Assembly (NCBI RefSeq): GCF_003231305.1
Contig: NZ_QKVM01000025.1
Location: forward strand, 17,511-81,510
Reading direction: 5' to 3'
DNA length: 64,000 nt
Source of the DNA: Pseudomonas sichuanensis
Lineage (GTDB): Bacteria; Pseudomonadota; Gammaproteobacteria; Pseudomonadales; Pseudomonadaceae
Numbering within the stretch: position 1 is the stretch's first letter; each line of letters begins with the position of its first letter. This document shows, piece by piece, positions 34,585-43,216 of the stretch. The position numbers and the translations under genes are program-made. The notes under the pieces are model-generated. The model did not search any database. It was not told where the DNA came from and saw nothing but the letters and a program-made list of their open reading frames with translations.

Positions 34585-34875
34585 TCAGGCCTCCATCGCG
34601 TCGAGCAGGCCATCCGCCAGTGCCCGGATGGTTTCAGCCGAATGCACGATCGACCAGATCATCGCCCGATTCGCCTCGGGGGCGTGATGCAGGGCGTAGT
34701 CGTCGGCGATTTCCTGGATCGCGGACGCCAACATGCTGGTATGCACAAGCGCGTCGGCGGCATCGACGCCGGGGCGGACGGTGAAGATGGGCGGGTGACT
34801 GGACTGGCAGGTGCAGAACGAACGCTCGGTGGTGGGGTTCAGCTTCAGGGGTGGGTCGGGGACGATTTTTTTCAT
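34585..34875 (-). CDS. DUF6124 (former DUF3077) family small protein
   Basis: 96 aa from ATG 34875 (MKKIVPDPPLKLNPTTERS). A short disordered N-terminus, an FTV-x-PG-V-x-A-x-DAL core (about 32-45, IFTVRPGVDAADALVHTS), then two amphipathic helices ending LADGLLDAMEA. The family is small, largely restricted to Pseudomonas, often multi-copy, and of unknown function. It is preceded by an unusual self-complementary leader (34886-35056). Convergent with the Lrp-type regulator. Confidence 0.75.
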   Translation of the reverse strand: MKKIVPDPPLKLNPTTERSFCTCQSSHPPIFTVRPGVDAADALVHTSMLASAIQEIADDYALHHAPEANRAMIWSIVHSAETIRALADGLLDAMEA

Positions 34876-35365
34876 GGCGCAGTTTCCAAGTTGAGCTAGG
34901 AAAAGCTGCCCTCTGTTCCTTCTCACAGGAACAAGGTGGCAGCCGTACGCGGGGTGAGAAACCGGCCAACTTGGAATCCGGCCAGGCGATAGCCTGCCCG
35001 CGCACGGCTGCCATAAAGCATGCCTCGGCGCTCAAGTTGAAGGATGGGTTTCTCACGCCCAGTCACCGAATGTGCGGCGACCGCAAGAAATTAGCCGTGA
35101 AGAATTACCCGTGCAGCCAGACCAGAACGACAAGACAGGTAGGATAATTCCCTATCTTTAAATGGTCTGTAGGAATGGTTGGACAACCCATCGCCGCAGA
35201 TGCCGAGCAGACGGGACTTCCAAGGCTACAGCCCTTTATCTGCGACATATTCAGCAATTCTCTCCCCCTCCCCGTTCTCCCCTCCCCAATTAGGCTGACA
35301 GCAGTCCGCCCTATTGACGCCTTGGCGACCACACCACAAACTATACGCAGGATACGTACAAAAGC
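34876..35365. other. 490-bp gap: structured DUF6124 leader plus AT-richer HigBA upstream region
   Basis: No firm gene. 34886-35056 holds the structured leader (separate entry). From about 35057 to 35365 the sequence is less GC-rich than its neighbours and contains upstream sequence of the toxin-antitoxin pair, with TATACG at 35342-35347 as a possible -10 and a short direct repeat (ATACGCAG/ATACGTAC) that could be a HigA operator. A GTG-initiated 140-codon frame (35056 down to 34634, minus) crosses the leader and the DUF6124 gene in another frame; I do not call it. Confidence 0.6.
34886..35056 (-). promoter_or_regulatory. Self-complementary leader of the DUF6124 gene with alternative pairings
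   Basis: Reading the minus strand towards the ATG, three modules repeat: a = GTGAGAAA (35056-35049), b = CAACTTG (35039-35033), c = GGCAGCCGTGCGCGGG (35012-34997), b' = CAAGTTGG (34973-34966), a' = TTTCTCAC (34961-34954), c' = CCCGCGTACGGCTGCC (34953-34938), a again = GTGAGAA (34926-34920), b again = CAACTTGG (34893-34886), then 10 nt to the ATG. The central b'-a' can pair with the upstream a-b or with the downstream a-b, and c with c' (15 of 16). An additional hairpin TGTTCCT-N6-AGGAACA sits at 34914-34933. This looks like a switchable 5' structure or a compact dispersed repeat; function unknown. Confidence 0.6.
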
Positions 35366-35728
35366 ATGGAAGCGCTATTTGTCGAACTACCCGCCTTCGA
35401 GCGCTATCGCCCTCAACTTCTGGACGATGAGGATTTCAGCCTGCTGCAGCGATTGCTCCTGATGCACCCACATGCCGGCGATGTCATCAAGGGCACGGGA
35501 GGCCTGAGGAAGGTGCGCTTCGCGGACACTCAACGGCACAAAGGCAAACGCGGTGGAACGCGGATCATCTACTACTGGTGGGCTGCCGGGCAGCAGTTCT
35601 GGCTTTTCACGCTGTACGGCAAGGACGTCCAGGACGACCTGACAGCCCAGCAACGCCAAGCGCTCAAGCACCTGCTGGAGCGCGAATACCTGATGAGGAC
35701 AACCAATGCCACGCAACATCTTCACTGA
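35366..35728 (+). CDS. higB2: HigB2-type RelE-family toxin
   Basis: 120 aa. Toxin of a type II toxin-antitoxin pair, predicted to cleave mRNA on the ribosome. It closely follows the V. cholerae HigB2 pattern: GDVIKGTGGLRKVRFAD (about 39-55), then KGKRGGTRIIYYW (about 60-72) and FTLYGKDVQDDL (about 81-92), including the basic residues of the RelE active surface. The toxin gene precedes the antitoxin gene and overlaps it by 23 nt, the reversed order typical of hig loci. Confidence 0.88.
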   Translation: MEALFVELPAFERYRPQLLDDEDFSLLQRLLLMHPHAGDVIKGTGGLRKVRFADTQRHKGKRGGTRIIYYWWAAGQQFWLFTLYGKDVQDDLTAQQRQALKHLLEREYLMRTTNATQHLH

Positions 35729-36020
35729 ACTCACCGAAGGCTTCGACGCCCTCGCCGGCGAACGGGCCGGCAAGCTCACCCTGCGCTCGCACAAGGTCGA
35801 ATTCGAACAGTTGGCACCGCTGGTACCCAACGAGCTGATCGAACTGCGCCAGCGCCTGAACATGTCCCGCGCGGTGTTCGCCGCCTACCTGCGCACCAAC
35901 GCGCGCACATTGGAGAACTGGGAACAAGGCCGCTCCCAACCCAACGCCCAGGCCATCGCCTTGATCCGCCTGGTGCAGAAGTACCCCGAGACAGTCGAGC
36001 ATCTGGCCTCTTTGAGCTGA
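35706..36020 (+). CDS. higA2: HigA2-type antitoxin, XRE helix-turn-helix
   Basis: 104 aa. N-terminal toxin-binding segment (FTELTEGFDALAGERAGKLT, 6-25) and C-terminal XRE DNA-binding domain (RQRLNMSRAVFAAYLRTNAR ... TLENWEQGRSQPN). It matches V. cholerae HigA2 in layout. It probably represses the higB2A2 promoter. The ATG overlaps the toxin gene, so antitoxin synthesis is coupled to toxin translation. Confidence 0.88.
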   Translation: MPRNIFTELTEGFDALAGERAGKLTLRSHKVEFEQLAPLVPNELIELRQRLNMSRAVFAAYLRTNARTLENWEQGRSQPNAQAIALIRLVQKYPETVEHLASLS

Positions 36021-36134
36021 TTCGTCGATATGAGATGGCATAGCAACATAACGACGAAACAAACGACATAACGACGCCACTCTGCATCTTATTTACGAAC
36101 ACCGCGCTTCATAAAATGGCCACCAGTCATTCTC

Positions 36135-36140
36135 TATACT
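36135..36140 (+). promoter_or_regulatory. Possible -10 of davBA
   Basis: TATACT 43 nt upstream of the davB ATG in the 162-nt gap after higA2. No clear -35; expression probably needs an activator. Confidence 0.35.
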
Positions 36141-36182
36141 CAGGCTCCGCCCCCTGCGCAGCCTCTCTGGCAAGGTCATTAC

Positions 36183-37865
36183 ATGAACAAGAACAACCGC
36201 CACCCCGCCGACGGCAAGAAACCCATCACCATCTTCGGCCCGGACTTCCCCTTCGGCTTCGATGACTGGCTGGAACACCCGGCCGGCCTGGGCAGCATCC
36301 CCGCGGCGCGGCATGGCGAGGAAGTGGCGATTGTCGGCGGTGGCATTGCCGGGCTGGTGGCGGCCTACGAGCTGATGAAACTGGGCCTCAAGCCGGTGGT
36401 GTACGAAGCGTCGAAGCTGGGCGGGCGCCTGCGTTCGCAAGCCTTCAATGGCACCGATGGCATCGTCGCCGAGCTGGGCGGCATGCGCTTCCCGGTGTCG
36501 TCCACGGCGTTCTATCACTACGTCGACAAGCTGGGCCTGGAAACCAAACCCTTCCCCAACCCGCTCACCCCTGCCTCGGGCAGCACAGTGATCGACCTTG
36601 AAGGCCAGACCTACTACGCCGAAAACAAGGCCGACCTGCCGCAGCTGTTCCATGAAGTGGCCGATGCCTGGGCCGACGCCCTGGAAAGCGGCGCGCAATT
36701 CAGCGACATCCAGCAGGCCATTCGCGACCGCGACGTGCCCCGCCTGAAAGACCTGTGGAACAAGCTGGTGCCGCTGTGGGATGACCGCACCTTCTATGAC
36801 TTCGTCGCCACCTCGCGCTCGTTCGCCAAGCTGAGCTTCCAGCACCGCGAAGTGTTTGGCCAGGTGGGCTTCGGTACCGGCGGCTGGGATTCGGACTTCC
36901 CCAACTCGATGCTGGAAATCTTCCGGGTGGTCATGACCAACTGCGACGATCATCAGCACCTGGTAGTCGGCGGCGTCGAGCAGGTACCGCAGGGTATCTG
37001 GCGCCATGTGCCGGAGCGTTGCGCCCATTGGCCGGCCGGCACCAGCCTGCGTTCGCTGCACGGCGGCGCACCGCGCACCGGGGTCAAGCGCATCGCTCGG
37101 GCCTCCGATGGCCTGCTGGCCGTTACCGACAACTATGGCGACGTACGCCACTATGCGGCGGTGCTCACCACCTGCCAGAGCTGGCTGCTGACCACCCAGA
37201 TCGACTGCGAGGAGGCGCTGTTCTCGCAAAAGATGTGGATGGCCCTGGACCGCACCCGCTACATGCAGTCGTCGAAGACCTTCGTGATGGTCGACCGGCC
37301 ATTCTGGAAGGACAAGGACCCAGAGACCGGCCGCGACCTGATGAGCATGACCCTGACCGACCGCCTGACCCGCGGCACCTACCTGTTCGACAACGGTGAC
37401 GACAAGCCAGGGGTGATCTGCCTGTCCTACGCCTGGATGAGCGATGCCTTGAAGATGCTGCCGCACCCGACCGAAAAGCGCGTGCAGCTGGCCCTCGACG
37501 CACTGAAGAAGATCTACCCCAAGACCGACATCGCCGGGCACATCATCGGCGACCCGATCACCATCTCCTGGGAGGCCGACCCGCACTTCCTCGGTGCCTT
37601 CAAGGGCGCGCTGCCGGGCCACTATCGCTACAACCAGCGCATGTACGCGCACTTCATGCAACAGGACATGCCCGCCGAGCAACGCGGCATCTTCATCGCC
37701 GGTGACGACGTGTCGTGGACCCCGGCCTGGGTGGAAGGCGCGGTGCAGACTTCGCTGAATGCGGTGTGGGGTATCATGAACCACTTCGGTGGCCAGACCC
37801 ACCCGGACAACCCAGGCCCGGGCGACGTGTTCCATGAAATCGGACCGATCGCCCTGGCCGACTGA
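36183..37865 (+). CDS. davB: L-lysine 2-monooxygenase
   Basis: Flavoprotein of 560 aa converting L-lysine and O2 to 5-aminovaleramide, the first step of the aminovalerate pathway. FAD-binding GxGxxG at about 50 (VAIVGGGIAGLVAAYEL), GGRLRS at about 80, and a C-terminal FAD motif (IFIAGDDVSWTPAWVEGAVQ, about 503-522) place it in the flavin amine oxidase family. The immediate partner davA identifies it as lysine rather than tryptophan monooxygenase. A 16-nt gap with a GGAG ribosome site leads to davA. Confidence 0.93.
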   Translation: MNKNNRHPADGKKPITIFGPDFPFGFDDWLEHPAGLGSIPAARHGEEVAIVGGGIAGLVAAYELMKLGLKPVVYEASKLGGRLRSQAFNGTDGIVAELGGMRFPVSSTAFYHYVDKLGLETKPFPNPLTPASGSTVIDLEGQTYYAENKADLPQLFHEVADAWADALESGAQFSDIQQAIRDRDVPRLKDLWNKLVPLWDDRTFYDFVATSRSFAKLSFQHREVFGQVGFGTGGWDSDFPNSMLEIFRVVMTNCDDHQHLVVGGVEQVPQGIWRHVPERCAHWPAGTSLRSLHGGAPRTGVKRIARASDGLLAVTDNYGDVRHYAAVLTTCQSWLLTTQIDCEEALFSQKMWMALDRTRYMQSSKTFVMVDRPFWKDKDPETGRDLMSMTLTDRLTRGTYLFDNGDDKPGVICLSYAWMSDALKMLPHPTEKRVQLALDALKKIYPKTDIAGHIIGDPITISWEADPHFLGAFKGALPGHYRYNQRMYAHFMQQDMPAEQRGIFIAGDDVSWTPAWVEGAVQTSLNAVWGIMNHFGGQTHPDNPGPGDVFHEIGPIALAD

Positions 37866-37881
37866 GCGAAGGAGTAGCGTG

Positions 37882-38676
37882 ATGCGCATCGCCCTGTTCC
37901 AGGGCACGCCCGGCCCCCTGGACGTGCCCGGCAACCTCGAACGCCTGCAGCACCAGGCCCAGCGGGCTGCCCAACAAGGCGCCCAGCTGCTGGTGTGCCC
38001 GGAGATGTTCCTGAGTGGCTACAACATTGGCCTGGACCAGGTGGAACGCCTGGCCGAGGCCGACGATGGCCCTTCGGCGATGAGCGTGGTGGAAATCGCC
38101 CAGGCTCAGCGCATCGCCATCGTCTACGGCTACCCCGAGCGGGCCGACGACGGCGCGATCTACAACAGCGTTCAGTTGATCGACGCCCATGGCCGCAGCC
38201 TGTGCAACTACCGCAAGACCCACCTGTTCGGCGAGCTTGACCGTTCGATGTTCAGCCCAGGCGCCAACCACTTCCCGGTGGTCGAGCTGGACGGCTGGAA
38301 GGTCGGCCTGCTGATCTGCTACGACATCGAGTTCCCGGAGAACGCCCGGCGCCTGGCATTGGCCGGCGCCGAGCTGATCCTGGTGCCAACGGCCAACATG
38401 GCGCCGTATGACTTCGTCTGCCAGGTGACCGTGCGCTCGCGGGCGCAGGAGAACCAGTGCTACCTGGTCTACGCCAACTACTGTGGCAGCGAAGGCGAGA
38501 TCCAGTATTGCGGGCAGAGCAGCATCGTCGGGCCGGACGGCAGCCTGCTGGCGATGGCCGGACGTGACGAGGGCTTGTGGCTGGCGGAACTGGAGCACGA
38601 GCGAGTGGTGAAAGGGCGAGAGGCGTTCCCATACCTGGCGGATCTGCGCCAGGACTTGCACCTGCGTCAAAGCTGA
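37882..38676 (+). CDS. davA: 5-aminovaleramidase (5-aminopentanamidase)
   Basis: Nitrilase-fold amidase of 264 aa hydrolysing 5-aminovaleramide to 5-aminovalerate and ammonia. Catalytic triad residues are visible: Glu in CPEMFLSGYNIG (about 41), Lys in NYRKTHLFGELD (about 112), Cys in GLLICYDIEFPEN (about 146). Start ATG 37882 follows GAAGGAG. The later steps (DavT, DavD to glutarate) are not in this window. Confidence 0.93.
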   Translation: MRIALFQGTPGPLDVPGNLERLQHQAQRAAQQGAQLLVCPEMFLSGYNIGLDQVERLAEADDGPSAMSVVEIAQAQRIAIVYGYPERADDGAIYNSVQLIDAHGRSLCNYRKTHLFGELDRSMFSPGANHFPVVELDGWKVGLLICYDIEFPENARRLALAGAELILVPTANMAPYDFVCQVTVRSRAQENQCYLVYANYCGSEGEIQYCGQSSIVGPDGSLLAMAGRDEGLWLAELEHERVVKGREAFPYLADLRQDLHLRQS

Positions 38677-38682
38677 TCAGGC

Positions 38683-38750
38683 CATCGCGGGGCAAGCCCG
38701 CTCCCACGATACAAACACGGTCTGCGTGGGAGCGGGCTTGCCCCGCGATT
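38683..38750. repeat. REP inverted pair, class B
   Basis: ATCGCGGGGCAAGCCCGCTC... (38684-38708) and its reverse complement (38725-38749) separated by about 16 nt, between davA and pqqF. The same element occurs at 55128-55195 and partially at 5385 and 13944. It probably also limits read-through from davBA. Confidence 0.85.
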
Positions 38751-38794
38751 GGGCCAGCACAGACAACATCGCCTCGGCGCGCTAGCATGGCGCC

Positions 38795-41110
38795 ATGCCC
38801 GACACTACCCGTCACCTGAACCTGCCCAACGGCCTGCACCTGACCCTGCGCCACGCCCCGCGCCTCAAGCGCGCCGCAGCAGCCTTGCGGGTGCACGCCG
38901 GCAGCCATGACGCGCCAGCGAAGTGGCCGGGCCTGGCCCACTTCCTTGAGCACCTGTTCTTCCTCGGCACTGCACGCTTTGCGCTGCAAGACGGCCTGAT
39001 GCGCTACGTCCAGGGCCTGGGCGGCCAGGTGAACGCCAGCACCCGTGAGCGCACCACCGATTACTTCTTCGAGGTGCCACCCGCTGCACTGGCCGGCGGT
39101 TTGGAGCGCCTGTGCCAAATGCTGGCCGAACCGGATCTCGGCCTGGAACGCCAGCGCCGTGAACGCGAGGTCATCCACGCCGAGTTCATCGCCTGGTCGC
39201 GCAACCCCGAAGCCCAGCGCCAGTTCAGCTTGCTGCAGTCGGTGTCGCCGCGCCATCCGCTCAGCGGCTTCCATGCGGGCAACCGGCACAGCCTGGTGTT
39301 GCACGCTCGCGGCTTCCAGCAAGCACTGAACACTTTCCACCGGCGTTTCTACCAAGGCGGCCAGGTCACCTTGAGCCTGGCCGGGCCGCAGCCACTGGAC
39401 GAGCTGGAGCGACTGGGCGAACAGTTCGGCGCGCTGTTCCCGGCAGGCGTGCGAGAGCAACCGGATACCCCTGCGCCCCTGCTCGACGGGCGACTACGGC
39501 CCCTCGCAGCCTGCGGCTCACGCCATGACCTGCTGTTCGCCCATGAAGGCCTGCCCGCGGCGGCAGAGCAGGCACTGGACCTGCTGCTGAGCCTGCTCAA
39601 CGACAGCCGACCGGGTGGCTGGCTGGCCGAACTACGCCAGCGCGGCTGGCTGCAAGGCTGCACCACGCAACTGCTCTATGCCCACGCCGGGCAGATGCTG
39701 TGGCACATCCAACTGCTGCTGCCCGCCGCCGCCTCATTGCACACGGCACAGGCGATGCTGCACGGCTGGCTGGGCTTCATCCGAAGGCAGCCGGCTGAGC
39801 AGTTGAACGATGCCTATGACCAGTTGCAGCATTGCCGCGAGCAAAGCTGCAGCGCGCTCGAGCTGGCGCGCCGCGACAGCAGTGGCCAGCCCTTCGAGAA
39901 GCTCGACGCGCAAGGCCTTGCTGCCTTCGCCACGTTGCTGGACAGCTTGCCCCACGCAGGCAGCGGCCGCTGGCAGTTGCCACCCGCAGAGCCGCTGCTG
40001 GACAGCACGACGCCTGCCCACAGCGCCCCACTACCCACGGCCCTGACCCTCGACAACAACCTGCCGCCCACCCGCCAGTTCGCCAGCCTCTACTTGCGTT
40101 GGCACATCCCGTCGCCGCTGCGCCAGCGCTTCCAGGCAATCATCGAACGCGCCCTGCGACCGCTGCAGGAGCGCGCCGAGCGTGTTGCCCTGCAGCTGCG
40201 CTTCAGTGCCAGCGGTGAGTACTGGCAACTGCAGGCCGCCGGCCAGCCGACAGCGGTGATTCGATGCATCGAAGAGGCACTCGCGCTCATGCAAAGCCCT
40301 GCTGCTGAGCACTGGGCTGCCCCTGCCGCCGCGGAACCGGGACTGATCCCGATACGTGCCCTGCTCAAGGCATTGCCGGATGCGCTGATGGCCGCTGAGG
40401 AACCACCGCAGCCTTCCTGCATCCTCACCCAGCCCTGGCTCGACTCGCTGTGGCAGCAAGCCCACTGGCAGGGCCTGGCAGTGGGCTTCGCGGCAACGCA
40501 GCACAACGCCCTGGGGGCTGCATTGCAGGGGGGCATGGGCCAACCCGGCACACCCACGGCGAAGGTGGCAATTACTGGCCGACAGTGGCGGCAGGTACAC
40601 AGGTCGGGCAGCGAACCGGCACTGCTGCTGTTCTGCCCGCTGCCAACTGAACTGCAGCCGGCCGGCCGCCTGCTCGCACACCTGCTGCAAGGCCCGGTAT
40701 ACCAGCGCCTGCGGGTCGAGCTGCAGCTGGGATATGCCGTGTTCAGCGCCTTTCGTCAGGTCGAAGGGGTTGGCGGGCTGCTGTTTGGTGTGCAATCACC
40801 CCACGCCAGTCACGAGCAGATTCTCGGGCACTTGCTCCAGTTGCTGGAGGGTGGTGTTAGCCTCGACAGCAACGCCCGCCAGCAGCTTGCCGGGCAGTTC
40901 GAAGAAAGCGCCATGGGCAACGCCGAAGTCGCGGAATGGGCGTGGCAGGCACATCTGGCGACACAAAATTCGGATCTTTCCCACATGAGCAGGTCTATTC
41001 TCACTGTCGAGCAAGCGCATCTGGACGACCTCCTGCGCCGGTTGCTCGACGCCGAACACGGTTGGCTATGCCTCGCCAACGCTGCGGCGCCGAACGCGAG
41101 CTGGCACTGA
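38795..41110 (+). CDS. pqqF: PQQ biosynthesis M16 metallopeptidase
   Basis: 771 aa, insulysin/pitrilysin-like. The inverted zinc motif HFLEH (WPGLAHFLEHLFFLG, about 48-62) with the downstream Glu (REREVIHAEFIAW, about 120) is intact. PqqF is proposed to trim the cross-linked PqqA peptide; in Pseudomonas it lies directly upstream of pqqA as here. The C-terminal half is the usual inactive M16 repeat. Confidence 0.93.
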   Translation: MPDTTRHLNLPNGLHLTLRHAPRLKRAAAALRVHAGSHDAPAKWPGLAHFLEHLFFLGTARFALQDGLMRYVQGLGGQVNASTRERTTDYFFEVPPAALAGGLERLCQMLAEPDLGLERQRREREVIHAEFIAWSRNPEAQRQFSLLQSVSPRHPLSGFHAGNRHSLVLHARGFQQALNTFHRRFYQGGQVTLSLAGPQPLDELERLGEQFGALFPAGVREQPDTPAPLLDGRLRPLAACGSRHDLLFAHEGLPAAAEQALDLLLSLLNDSRPGGWLAELRQRGWLQGCTTQLLYAHAGQMLWHIQLLLPAAASLHTAQAMLHGWLGFIRRQPAEQLNDAYDQLQHCREQSCSALELARRDSSGQPFEKLDAQGLAAFATLLDSLPHAGSGRWQLPPAEPLLDSTTPAHSAPLPTALTLDNNLPPTRQFASLYLRWHIPSPLRQRFQAIIERALRPLQERAERVALQLRFSASGEYWQLQAAGQPTAVIRCIEEALALMQSPAAEHWAAPAAAEPGLIPIRALLKALPDALMAAEEPPQPSCILTQPWLDSLWQQAHWQGLAVGFAATQHNALGAALQGGMGQPGTPTAKVAITGRQWRQVHRSGSEPALLLFCPLPTELQPAGRLLAHLLQGPVYQRLRVELQLGYAVFSAFRQVEGVGGLLFGVQSPHASHEQILGHLLQLLEGGVSLDSNARQQLAGQFEESAMGNAEVAEWAWQAHLATQNSDLSHMSRSILTVEQAHLDDLLRRLLDAEHGWLCLANAAAPNASWH

Positions 41111-41277
41111 CGCGCAGCCGATTGTTACCCATCATGCAATGGCGCTTTTCGAAGAATTAACCTTTCGGTACAAATTTTTCTTGTAAGATAGCGCAATCTC
41201 AGCCAATGGAACCGCGCTCTCCAGGCGCGGCCCAATGAGTAACCGATCAACCCACCCCATCCGGAAGGAGTCAACCC

Positions 41278-41349
41278 ATGTGGACCAAACCTGCCTACAC
41301 CGACCTGCGTATCGGCTTCGAAGTCACCATGTACTTCGCCAGCCGCTAA
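41278..41349 (+). CDS. pqqA: PQQ precursor peptide PqqA
   Basis: 23-residue ribosomal peptide [20 protein letters not shown] followed by Ala-Ser-Arg. Glu15 and Tyr19 (E-x3-Y) are the residues whose carbons and nitrogens become PQQ after PqqE cross-links them. A strong ribosome site (GGAAGGAG) lies 8 nt upstream. A possible -10 (TAAGAT, 41184-41189) is in the 167-nt gap after pqqF without a clear -35. A terminator-like hairpin follows before pqqB. Confidence 0.95.
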   Translation: MWTKPAYTDLRIGFEVTMYFASR

Positions 41350-41363
41350 GCGCCAGTGTGATT

Positions 41364-41397
41364 CGACGCCTCGGCCAGCCGGGGCGTTGTCGTTTTT
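41364..41397 (+). terminator. Terminator/attenuator between pqqA and pqqB
   Basis: ACGCCTCGGC (41366-41375) pairs with GCCGGGGCGT (41378-41387), a 9-10 bp stem with one G-T pair, followed by TTGTCGTTTTT. It sits 15 nt after the pqqA stop and 40 nt before pqqB. It probably ends most transcripts after pqqA, giving excess precursor peptide over enzymes. Confidence 0.7.
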
Positions 41398-41426
41398 CGG
41401 ATACGGTTTTCGGGTAAAGATCAGCC

Positions 41427-42338
41427 ATGTACATCCAGATTCTCGGTTCCGCCGCCGGCGGCGGGTTCCCGCAGTGGAACTGCAACTGCATCAACTGCAA
41501 GGGCTACCGCGACGGCACCCTGCGCGCCAGCGCGCGTACCCAGTCGTCGATCGCCCTGTCCGACGACGGCGAGCACTGGATCCTGTGCAACGCCTCGCCC
41601 GACATCCGCGCCCAGTTGCAGGCCTTTGCGCCCATGCAGCCGGCCCGCGCCCTGCGCGATAGCGGCATCGACGCGATCGTCTTGCTCGATAGCCAGATCG
41701 ATCACACCACCGGCCTGCTCAGCCTGCGCGAAGGCTGCCCGCACCAGGTGTGGTGCACCGACATGGTCCACCAGGACCTGACCACCGGCTTCCCGCTGTT
41801 CACCATGCTCAGCCACTGGAACGGTGGCCTCGCCTGGAACCGCATCGAGCTCGAGGGCAGCTTCGTGATCGACGCCTGCCCCAACCTGCGCTTCACCCCC
41901 TTCCCCCTGCGCAGCGCCGCACCGCCTTACTCGCCGCACCGTTTCGACCCGCACCCGGGCGATAACCTGGGCCTGCTGGTGGAGGACACCCGCACCGGCG
42001 GCAAGCTGTTCTATGCCCCGGGCCTGGGCCAGGTCGACGACAAGCTGTTGCAGATGATGCACGGCGCCGACTGCCTGCTGGTCGACGGCACCCTGTGGGA
42101 GGATGATGAGATGCAGCGTCGCGGTGTCGGCACCCGCACCGGCCGCGAGATGGGCCACCTGGCGCAGAATGGCCCAGGCGGGATGCTCGAAGTGCTGGAC
42201 GGCTTCCCGCGCCAGCGCAAGGTGCTTATCCACATCAACAACACCAACCCGATCCTCGACGAAGACTCGCCGGAACGGGCCGAGGTGCAACGTCGGGGTG
42301 TGGAAGTGGCCTTCGATGGCATGAGTATCGAATTGTGA
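41427..42338 (+). CDS. pqqB: PQQ biosynthesis protein PqqB
   Basis: 303 aa, metallo-beta-lactamase-fold protein proposed to act as a hydroxylase in forming the PQQ precursor. N-terminal [20 protein letters not shown] (4-23) is the family signature, with an extra Cys pair for a structural zinc. [10 protein letters not shown] (about 90) sits where metal ligands are expected. It is separated from pqqC by 122 nt containing a REP pair. Confidence 0.95.
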   Translation: MYIQILGSAAGGGFPQWNCNCINCKGYRDGTLRASARTQSSIALSDDGEHWILCNASPDIRAQLQAFAPMQPARALRDSGIDAIVLLDSQIDHTTGLLSLREGCPHQVWCTDMVHQDLTTGFPLFTMLSHWNGGLAWNRIELEGSFVIDACPNLRFTPFPLRSAAPPYSPHRFDPHPGDNLGLLVEDTRTGGKLFYAPGLGQVDDKLLQMMHGADCLLVDGTLWEDDEMQRRGVGTRTGREMGHLAQNGPGGMLEVLDGFPRQRKVLIHINNTNPILDEDSPERAEVQRRGVEVAFDGMSIEL

Positions 42339-42352
42339 AGGTGCTGCACAAA

Positions 42353-42429
42353 CCTGTGGGAGCGGGTTCACCCGCGAATGCGGCAGCGAATGCACCGAAG
42401 CATTCGCGGGTAAACCCGCTCCCACAGGG
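42353..42429. repeat. REP inverted pair inside the pqq operon, class A
   Basis: Copy 1 (42353-42380, CCTGTGGGAGCGGGTTCACC start) and copy 2 (42401-42429, reverse complement) flank 20 nt between pqqB and pqqC. As RNA the two copies would form a long hairpin in the operon transcript. Confidence 0.88.
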
Positions 42430-42460
42430 GCCGATGGATCATTCCAAGGGAGCGCGCTGA

Positions 42461-43216
42461 ATGAATGACGCAACACCGATGTCCCCTGCCGAATTCGAGC
42501 AGGCCCTGCGCGCCAAGGGCGCCTATTACCACATCCATCACCCGTTTCACGTGGCGATGTACCAGGGCCGCGCCAGCCGCGAGCAGATCCAGGGCTGGGT
42601 GGCCAACCGCTTCTACTACCAGGTCAACATCCCGATGAAGGATGCGGCGATCCTGGCCAACTGCCCCGACCGCGAAGTGCGCCGCGAGTGGATCCAGCGC
42701 CTGCTCGACCATGACGGCGCCCCGGGCGAGGACGGCGGCATCGAGGCCTGGCTGCGCCTGGGCCAGGCCGTGGGCCTGGACCCGGACCAGTTGCGCAGCC
42801 AGGAGCTGGTGCTGCCCGGCGTGCGCTTTGCCGTCGACGCCTACGTCAACTTCGCCCGCCGCGCCAGCTGGCAGGAAGCCGCCAGCAGCTCGCTGACCGA
42901 ACTGTTCGCCCCGCAGATCCACCAGTCGCGGCTGGACAGCTGGCCGCAGCACTACCCGTGGATCGACCCGGCCGGCTATGAGTACTTCCGCACCCGCCTG
43001 GGCCAGGCCCGCCGCGATGTGGAACACGGCCTGGCGATTACCCTGCAGCACTACACCACCCGTGCCGGGCAGGAGCGCATGCTTCAGATCCTGCAGTTCA
43101 AGCTGGATATCCTCTGGAGCATGCTCGACGCCATGAGCATGGCCTATGAACTGAACCGCCCGCCCTATCACAGCGTCACGGCTGAACGGGTCTGGCACAA
43201 GGGGATCGCCCTATGA
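42461..43216 (+). CDS. pqqC: Pyrroloquinoline-quinone synthase PqqC
   Basis: 251 aa, cofactorless oxidase of the TenA-like helical fold that performs the final ring closure and oxidation to [23 protein letters not shown] (near 23-42) and [14 protein letters not shown] (about 51) carry the active-site His/Tyr/Arg/Lys residues. Its stop overlaps pqqD by 4 nt (ATGA). Confidence 0.96.
   Translation: MNDATPMSPAEFEQALRAKGAYYHIHHPFHVAMYQGRASREQIQGWVANRFYYQVNIPMKDAAILANCPDREVRREWIQRLLDHDGAPGEDGGIEAWLRLGQAVGLDPDQLRSQELVLPGVRFAVDAYVNFARRASWQEAASSSLTELFAPQIHQSRLDSWPQHYPWIDPAGYEYFRTRLGQARRDVEHGLAITLQHYTTRAGQERMLQILQFKLDILWSMLDAMSMAYELNRPPYHSVTAERVWHKGIAL

Noticed and set aside
34634..35056. 140-codon GTG-initiated frame across the DUF6124 leader and gene
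   Set aside because: Out of frame with the DUF6124 protein and built from the repeat modules; no independent support. It could still be a translated leader.
35175..35462. 95-codon plus-strand frame before and into higB2
   Set aside because: Overlaps the toxin gene in another frame and shows no family match.
36093..37934. Antisense open frame of 613 codons opposite davB
   Set aside because: Same codon-bias artefact; davB motifs are on the plus strand.
41157..41189. Sigma-70 promoter for pqqA (TTAACC with TAAGAT)
   Set aside because: Spacer of 21 nt; only the -10-like hexamer is plausible.
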